NCBI RefSeq assembly: GCF_033958435.1
Contig: NC_134145.1
Span: forward strand, 36,483,501-36,547,500
DNA from: Carettochelys insculpta
Taxonomy: Eukaryota; Chordata; Testudines; Carettochelyidae
DNA length: 64,000 nucleotides
Direction: 5' to 3'
The translations under genes were made by a program, and so were the position numbers. Below are positions 59,281 to 64,000 of this stretch, piece by piece (positions within the stretch are counted from its first letter, which is position 1; each line of letters opens with the position of its first letter). Below the pieces are notes generated by a model. The model saw only the letters and a program-made list of their open reading frames with translations. It was not told the origin of the DNA and made no database searches.

Positions 59281-60039
59281 CAGTTCAATTGTTTTGCAAT
59301 ATTAATTACAAATACCAGAAAAAATATTTTGCACTTGTCAACATTGCTTTTAAATAGATCAATTTTAAAAGTCTCTGTCATAAACATTCCTAGTTAGTGT
59401 AATGTTTTACTTTCTTCTTTTAAGTATTTTAGAATACTGTTTGTGCAATTTTAGCTTAATTTAAGGCAATTCATTGTTAAACATTCCTTTTTGTTTAGAG
59501 GATAAGGGGAAATGGTCATTCATTTAACAGATTTATTCACATAAGGCTCCCCTAATAAATTCTGCATGAAAGTCAAATGCATTGGTGCACAGCACATTAA
59601 TTTTGTTACCAGATGAATTATTACGTATTCATTTTAAAACTGAGTGTAGTTTATTTGTGAATTCGTAGGTTTTGCAACACCAAATGCATGTTTTAATGCT
59701 TATTCTAAATAAACCAGTCATTCAGTTTTATTGACAATGAAATTTAGGTTATGTATCAGTTTTTATAATAAATCCTTAGTTTTCTGATGGATTAAAAATT
59801 TGCAAGGAAGGATGCGGGGCGGGGGGGATGCAACTCCTTGATACAGTTTACAGAACTGCTTTGCCTCAGATGAAACTTTCACTACTTGCACATGATGGAT
59901 GAATGTGGGCTATGAAAAGCAAAGAAGATATTTAATTCATTGTCATCTTATTCTGTCAAGGGGGTGGGGACCACATCCCATATATTCCTTCTTGGATTTA
60001 GAAGAGCCAGGCAGATGCAATGCTGGAGTATTGTCATAT

Positions 60040-60232
60040 GGTTCTGCAGTGCTGTGGGAAAAGTGCTGAATCTGGAGATATTCTGCAAGGAGGGAGTGTA
60101 GACCCTTTGTTTACTGTGGAGCCCAAATCTGCAGCACCTCATTATGCTCCCTCACATAAAGTAGGTTGAGGGGAGGAGTAAGAATGGGGCCATCAATGCC
60201 CTCCTTGCTCCCACAGATGCTATTGGAGGCCT
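60040..60232. repeat. Right arm of a 190-bp inverted repeat pair
   Basis: The reverse complement reads ggcctccaatagcatctgtg, ggccccattcttactcctcc, cctcaacctactttatgtga, gggagcataatgaggtgctg, taaacaaagggtctac, ctccttgcagaatatctcca, matching 58600-58790 with moderate divergence. Confidence 0.8.
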
Positions 60233-60359
60233 AAAGATTTAATTAACTGAACTTCCACTGTCTTCAGAATTCCTCATCAATATAACTACAGCAAACATGG
60301 CTGCCTACATCAGAACACGCTGCTGACTGCACTGCATCTTCTCACTTCTGAGAGGAAGA

Positions 60360-60473
60360 TGGGTCTTACCCACAAAAGCTCATTACCTAATAAACAAATC
60401 TGCAGTCTTTAAGGTACTACAGGACTGCCTGTTTTTTGTGAAGCTACAGACTAACATGGTTACCCTCTGAGAC
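60360..60473 (-). mobile_element. tRNA-derived turtle SINE, antisense
   Basis: On the minus strand: ggtaaccatgttagtctgta, gcttcacaaaaaacaggc, agtcctgtagtaccttaaag, actgcagatttgtttattag, gtaatgagcttttgtgggta. Confidence 0.88.
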
Positions 60474-60538
60474 TATGTAGCATGAGGTGTAGGGTTGAAT
60501 GACAGGGTAGGGAGGTTCATGTGTGTTATAAACATAAG

Positions 60539-60851
60539 GGCTGTGTCTACACTAGCCAAAAACTGAAATGGCCATGTAAATGGCCATTTCGAAGTTTGCT
60601 AATGAAGCGCTGAAATACATATTCAGCACCTCATTAGCATGCGGGCAGCCGCAGCACTTTGAAATTGACATGGCTCGCTGCCACGCGGCTCGTTCAGACA
60701 GGGCTCCTTTTTGAAAGGACCCCAGCTACTTCGAAGTCCCCTTATTCCAATGAGCAGATAGGAATAAGTGTATTTCAGCACTTCATTAGTAAACTTTGAA
60801 ATGGCCATTTGCATGGCCATTTCGAAGTTTTTGGCTAGTGTAGACATAGCC
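60539..60851. mobile_element. Family A foldback MITE, copy 5, internally deleted (313 bp, TSD AAG)
   Basis: Ends GGCTGTGTCTACACTAGCC and GGCTAGTGTAGACATAGCC, flanked by AAG (60536-60538 and 60852-60854). The left arm is complete, but about 120 bp of the right arm (central fold and one hairpin arm) is gone. Confidence 0.87.
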
Positions 60852-61154
60852 AAGCTGATGAAATTATGATCCCTAATAGTATCGATCGGAATTAAGTCCT
60901 CCGGACCTTGTCATTTGCTACACTCTTTGAAATCAAAGCCTGTATATTAGACTTAATTTCCTCAGTACTTCAGGACCCAGCACCACGGTAGTGTGGAATG
61001 TCTTAATCAGGAAAGAGAAATTGCTATCCCTCACTTTTCACACAATAAAAGGCTAGGAAGGGGTCTCAGGAAGGTAATCAAGTCCAGCCCCCTGCACTAT
61101 GGTACGACCCTTTAAATCTAGACCATCTGACACCATCCTATCTGGTGTTAGGAA

Positions 61155-61320
61155 GGCAGGGCTTTCAAAAACTGTGGGGTCCTTTCAGAAGGCCCCTGTC
61201 TCCACGGGCGGTGCGGCATTCAAAAGCTGCTCTTGTGAATTGCTGTGTCTGCCATTATGCTAATGAGGCGTTGCATATTCATGGAAGTGCCTCATTAGTA
61301 TCTTTCGATCCCACTCATTT
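61155..61320. mobile_element. Half of a family C-type foldback element
   Basis: ggggtcctttcagaaggccc, cggtgcggcattcaaaagct, tgccattatgctaatgagg and gtgcctcattagta match one arm of the complete element at 61387-61822; the ends are missing. Confidence 0.6.
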
Positions 61321-61386
61321 GAAACACGGGGGGGGGGGAGTCCACAACTTACCTAAGAAGCCTTTTCCAGAGTTTAAATACTATTA

Positions 61387-61822
61387 GGGTGTGACCACAC
61401 TAGCCCCTCCTTTCAGAAGGGCTGTGGTAATGCGGCACTTTGGAATATCCTAATGAGGCTCTTCTATTAATATGCAGTGCCTCATTAGCATAATGGCAGC
61501 CACACATGCTTCAAAACTGCTGGTTTTGAAATGCACGCCACCCGTGTAGCTGGAGGCCTTTTGAAACAGCCCCCTGATTTCAAAAGCCCCTTAGTCCCAT
61601 CTCGTTTTGGGAAGAAGGGGCTTTTGAAATCAGAGAGATCATTTCAAAAGGCCCCCGGCTACACAGGTGGTGTGAATTTCGAAACTGGCATTTTCAAAGC
61701 ACGCCCAACTGCCATTATGCTAATGAGGTGCTGCATATACCTGGGCAGCACCTCATCAGCATAATCCAAAGTGCCATATTACCATAGCCCTTCCAAAAGG
61801 AGGGGCTAGTGTGGCCACGGCC
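61387..61822. mobile_element. Family C foldback MITE (436 bp, TSD TTA)
   Basis: Begins GGGTGTGACCACACTAGCC and ends GGCTAGTGTGGCCACGGCC, flanked by TTA (61384-61386 and 61823-61825). The ends carry CCACAC, as in the Harbinger copy at 40156-43379, where the other families have CTACAC. Inner hairpins around ctaatgaggc / gcctcattag and a central fold on cttttgaaatca. Confidence 0.86.
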
Positions 61823-61835
61823 TTATAGTTACAAC

Positions 61836-61985
61836 GAGGTAGTAGTGTTACTCTGTATTCTAACAAAAAAAAACCAAACAAACCAAAAATCCAGCGGTCA
61901 TGTAGCACTTCAAAGAATAACAAAATAATTTATGTGATGAGCTTTCATGGGACAGACCCACTTCTTCAGTATTATAGTATGCCCA
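61836..61985 (+). mobile_element. tRNA-derived turtle SINE
   Basis: ggtagtagtgttactctgta, an A/C-rich linker, catgtagcacttcaaagaat, gatgagctttcatgggacag, acccacttcttcag. Diverged but complete. It sits about 10 bp from the right end of the family C element. Confidence 0.82.
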
Positions 61986-62129
61986 GTGCAGACTCAATGA
62001 TATAGTACAGAGGTCCAAAAAAAGGCAATAAAAAAAGACAAATCAAATACATGGAACTGAAGTGGTGGGAGGGAAGGGTGGGGGATGTTAAATGTTTTGT
62101 CTGAAATAATTATGAACATCAAAGGAAGG

Positions 62130-62475
62130 TGGACAGTCCTTGTAATGCATCAGATAAGTGCTGTTCTAGTTAGAAAGTTTTTTCCTAATATGTAACCCAA
62201 ATCTCCCTTCCTGCAAACGAATTCCATTACTTCCTGTCCTAACTTCAGTAGACATGGAGAACAAAAGATCACAATTCTCTCTATAACAGCCTTTAACATG
62301 CATGAAGATTGTTACCAGGTCCTTGTTCAGTCTTCTTTTCTCAGCTGTTTTAACATTTTGTCATTGGTCATGTTTTCGAAACTTTTTATCATTTTTGTTG
62401 CTCTCTGCAATTTGTGCATATTTTTCCTAGAGTGTGGCCTCCAGAATGGGACACAAAATGCCAGCTGAGGCCCCA
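62130..62475 (-). mobile_element. CR1 LINE segment, antisense
   Basis: tgtcctaacttcagtagaca, tataacagcctttaacatgc, aggtccttgttcagtcttct, gaaactttttatcatttttg and gtggcctccagaatgggaca are the antisense of a well-known CR1 stretch. 5'- and 3'-truncated. Confidence 0.8.
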
Positions 62476-62632
62476 TTTGTCCTTCTCTGGACAAAAGAGT
62501 CTGGGACTGGAGAAAAAAAAAAGACTGAGGTGGGTGTGGGGGGATGACGACATGCTAACGCTTTTCAAGTATATAAAAAATAGTTACAAAGATGAGTGAG
62601 AAAAATTGTTATCTTTAACCCTGAGGATAGGA

Positions 62633-63120
62633 CAGGGGTCTGCAACCAGACTACGGAGAAGAGCGATTTTTTCAAATTCAGTAACAAAATCAATACTTCA
62701 AGAGCCACAATGCATGTGAACACGAGACAGTCCTTAATAAATAATGTCAAACCATACTTTTTGTAACTCCTATTTTAAGAACAGTGCACATAAAATGATT
62801 CATACTAGTTAGAAAGTTTAAATTATGTTCACCCCTGCATTGGAGAGCAAATGAGGACAAGGAAAACTCTGCGCCTGGGGATAGGCTCTTAAGCAGGAAG
62901 GAGCAAAATCTTCAGAAACCCTCCACACCCCTCGCCATTCCCAGGCTCTAACCCACCCTCAGCCCGCAAACCCACCCCCCATCTCTGGGCTTTACCCACC
63001 TCAATCCCCAGATCCACGCCCCCACCCCCAAGTTTTACTTCCCATCCTTCAAACCTGCCCTCCTCCATCTCCAGGCTTTACTAAATGCAAACTTTTTTCT
63101 GCATCACCATCTAACAACAC
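62633..63120 (+). mobile_element. hAT-like repeat (CAGGGGTCTGCAACC end)
   Basis: Starts with the hAT-type terminal motif caggggtctgcaaccagac, then an agagccacaatgcatg-type core and a C-rich stretch (62920-63080). The right end is not resolved. Confidence 0.5.
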
Positions 63121-63875
63121 TGAGATTCCAATGCTTAGATACCGAAGGGATTGACAGTATATAAAACTCTGAAGTCAACAGAGAAGTGTGTATTAGAATC
63201 AAGCTTTTGGATCGTCCACATAATCTCTCTTGAATATCTAGGTATTTTTTTCAGTAGTCAACGAGTTATCACCTTCTACAAGTGACCTTAAAGCCCTTAT
63301 ATTTCTAAAATGCTAATTTGATCAAATTTTCACTGAAGATGGTCAAAGAACTAGGTTTTCAAAAATTTAACAAGCAAATCACAAGAGTGAGAACACTGGT
63401 GCACATTCCTAAAAGTTACATTTTAGTTACTGTAATAGCTATGAGAACTGTTTTGAATATTTTATTAATTGACTTCACAGATTTATGTACACACTTATGC
63501 AGGCAAGTAAACAGGCTCAGTTGCTCCATATTTAGAATGTTATATTGGACATGAACTTGTTAAGTACAAACAATTAACGTAAATAAACATTTGCATTCTA
63601 CATTGCTTTAAAATGTGTGTTTACCAAAGTATTCCATGAAATAACAGTTCACCTAGTTCCTAGCAGTCAAAATAGGAGTTTATAATAATGAAGTATTTTA
63701 TTTGGTTTTTATATTGGTGAAAAAGTCCATTCCCCACTTTGCTTTAAGATCTGTTGGGGATTTTGCATATTTTCATTACTTCTTCTTGCTACTTGGTCAG
63801 CGTTGCCTTCTGTGTATTAGAATTGCTCCCCAGGTATCAAATATCTTCGGTTACTTTTGGTCAGCAAACAGTGTC

Positions 63876-64000
63876 TGGCTATGTTTAAACTACAGGCTCT
63901 TGTTGGGAGACCAGATGTCTCTTGGCAGAAGTCTGCTGTGTTGGGAGCATTCTGCTAAAATCCCTATCTTCCTCATGGAACAAGGAATGTCTCTCAGCAG
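63876..64000. mobile_element. Start of another inverted-repeat element, cut by the window edge
   Basis: ggctatgtttaaactacagg resembles the GGCTAYGTYTANACTA ends of nearby elements, and the interior has ggagaccagatgtctcttgg-type hairpins. The other end is outside the window. Confidence 0.4.

Larger units (their letters stand above)
45507..64000 (-). other. DPYD: Partial DPYD intron upstream of the third-last exon
   Basis: Intronic by inference: DPYD is a gene with very large introns, and no further exon is visible up to the window end. It carries the repeats listed separately. The stretches 45880-46890, 48310-49550, 50510-51390, 51670-52680, 53800-55530, 55590-56630, 57060-58000, 59290-60030 and 63130-63870 show no recognisable gene or repeat. 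Confidence 0.7.

Noticed and set aside
1..64000. CRISPR arrays, bacterial operons, rRNA or intact tRNA genes
   Set aside because: None seen; the window is vertebrate nuclear DNA and the direct repeats are microsatellites, minisatellites or transposons.

Overview
This window is vertebrate nuclear DNA, most likely from a cryptodiran turtle. It is AT-rich, has large introns and few coding bases, and is loaded with interspersed repeats: CR1 LINEs, MIR-like SINEs, the tRNA-derived SINE known from hidden-neck turtles, Harbinger-type foldback elements, a Penelope-like element and solo LTRs. The species cannot be told from the sequence alone.

The only recognised host gene is DPYD (dihydropyrimidine dehydrogenase), on the minus strand. 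Its last three coding exons are present with correct splice sites and phase 0 throughout: 45363-45506, 27233-27373 and 20248-20418 (stop codon at 20248-20250). They encode the C-terminal ferredoxin-like part of the enzyme with its two 4Fe-4S cysteine motifs. Everything right of 45506 is DPYD intron, 27374-45362 and 20419-27232 are introns, and left of 20248 lie the 3' UTR and the intergenic region downstream of the gene.

Region by region: 1-4900 is intergenic with two local duplications. A decayed non-LTR retrotransposon (4930-5935) is followed by a foldback element (6195-6615). 6616-13800 is quiet apart from a SINE and one exon-like open stretch (12603-12775). 13810-16290 is a GC-rich repeat block interrupted by a solo LTR. 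16870-19380 carries several terminal-inverted-repeat elements. Intron 22 (20419-27232) holds a pogo-like MITE, a SINE, a CR1 end and a 710-bp foldback element. Intron 21 (27374-45362) holds a second foldback of that family, a Penelope-like GIY-YIG remnant joined to a SINE and split by a solo LTR, a (CA)40 tract, a nearly complete but dead 3.2-kb Harbinger transposon and further foldbacks. The partial intron 45507-64000 holds more foldbacks, SINEs, GC-rich repeats and a pair of inverted repeats.

The most coherent signal is a swarm of terminal-inverted-repeat elements. They share ends of the type GGCYRYGNCYACAC, 3-bp target duplications of varied sequence and repeated TTCGAA motifs. The decayed two-gene Harbinger transposon at 40156-43379 has the same kind of ends and is the best candidate here for the lineage that mobilised them.
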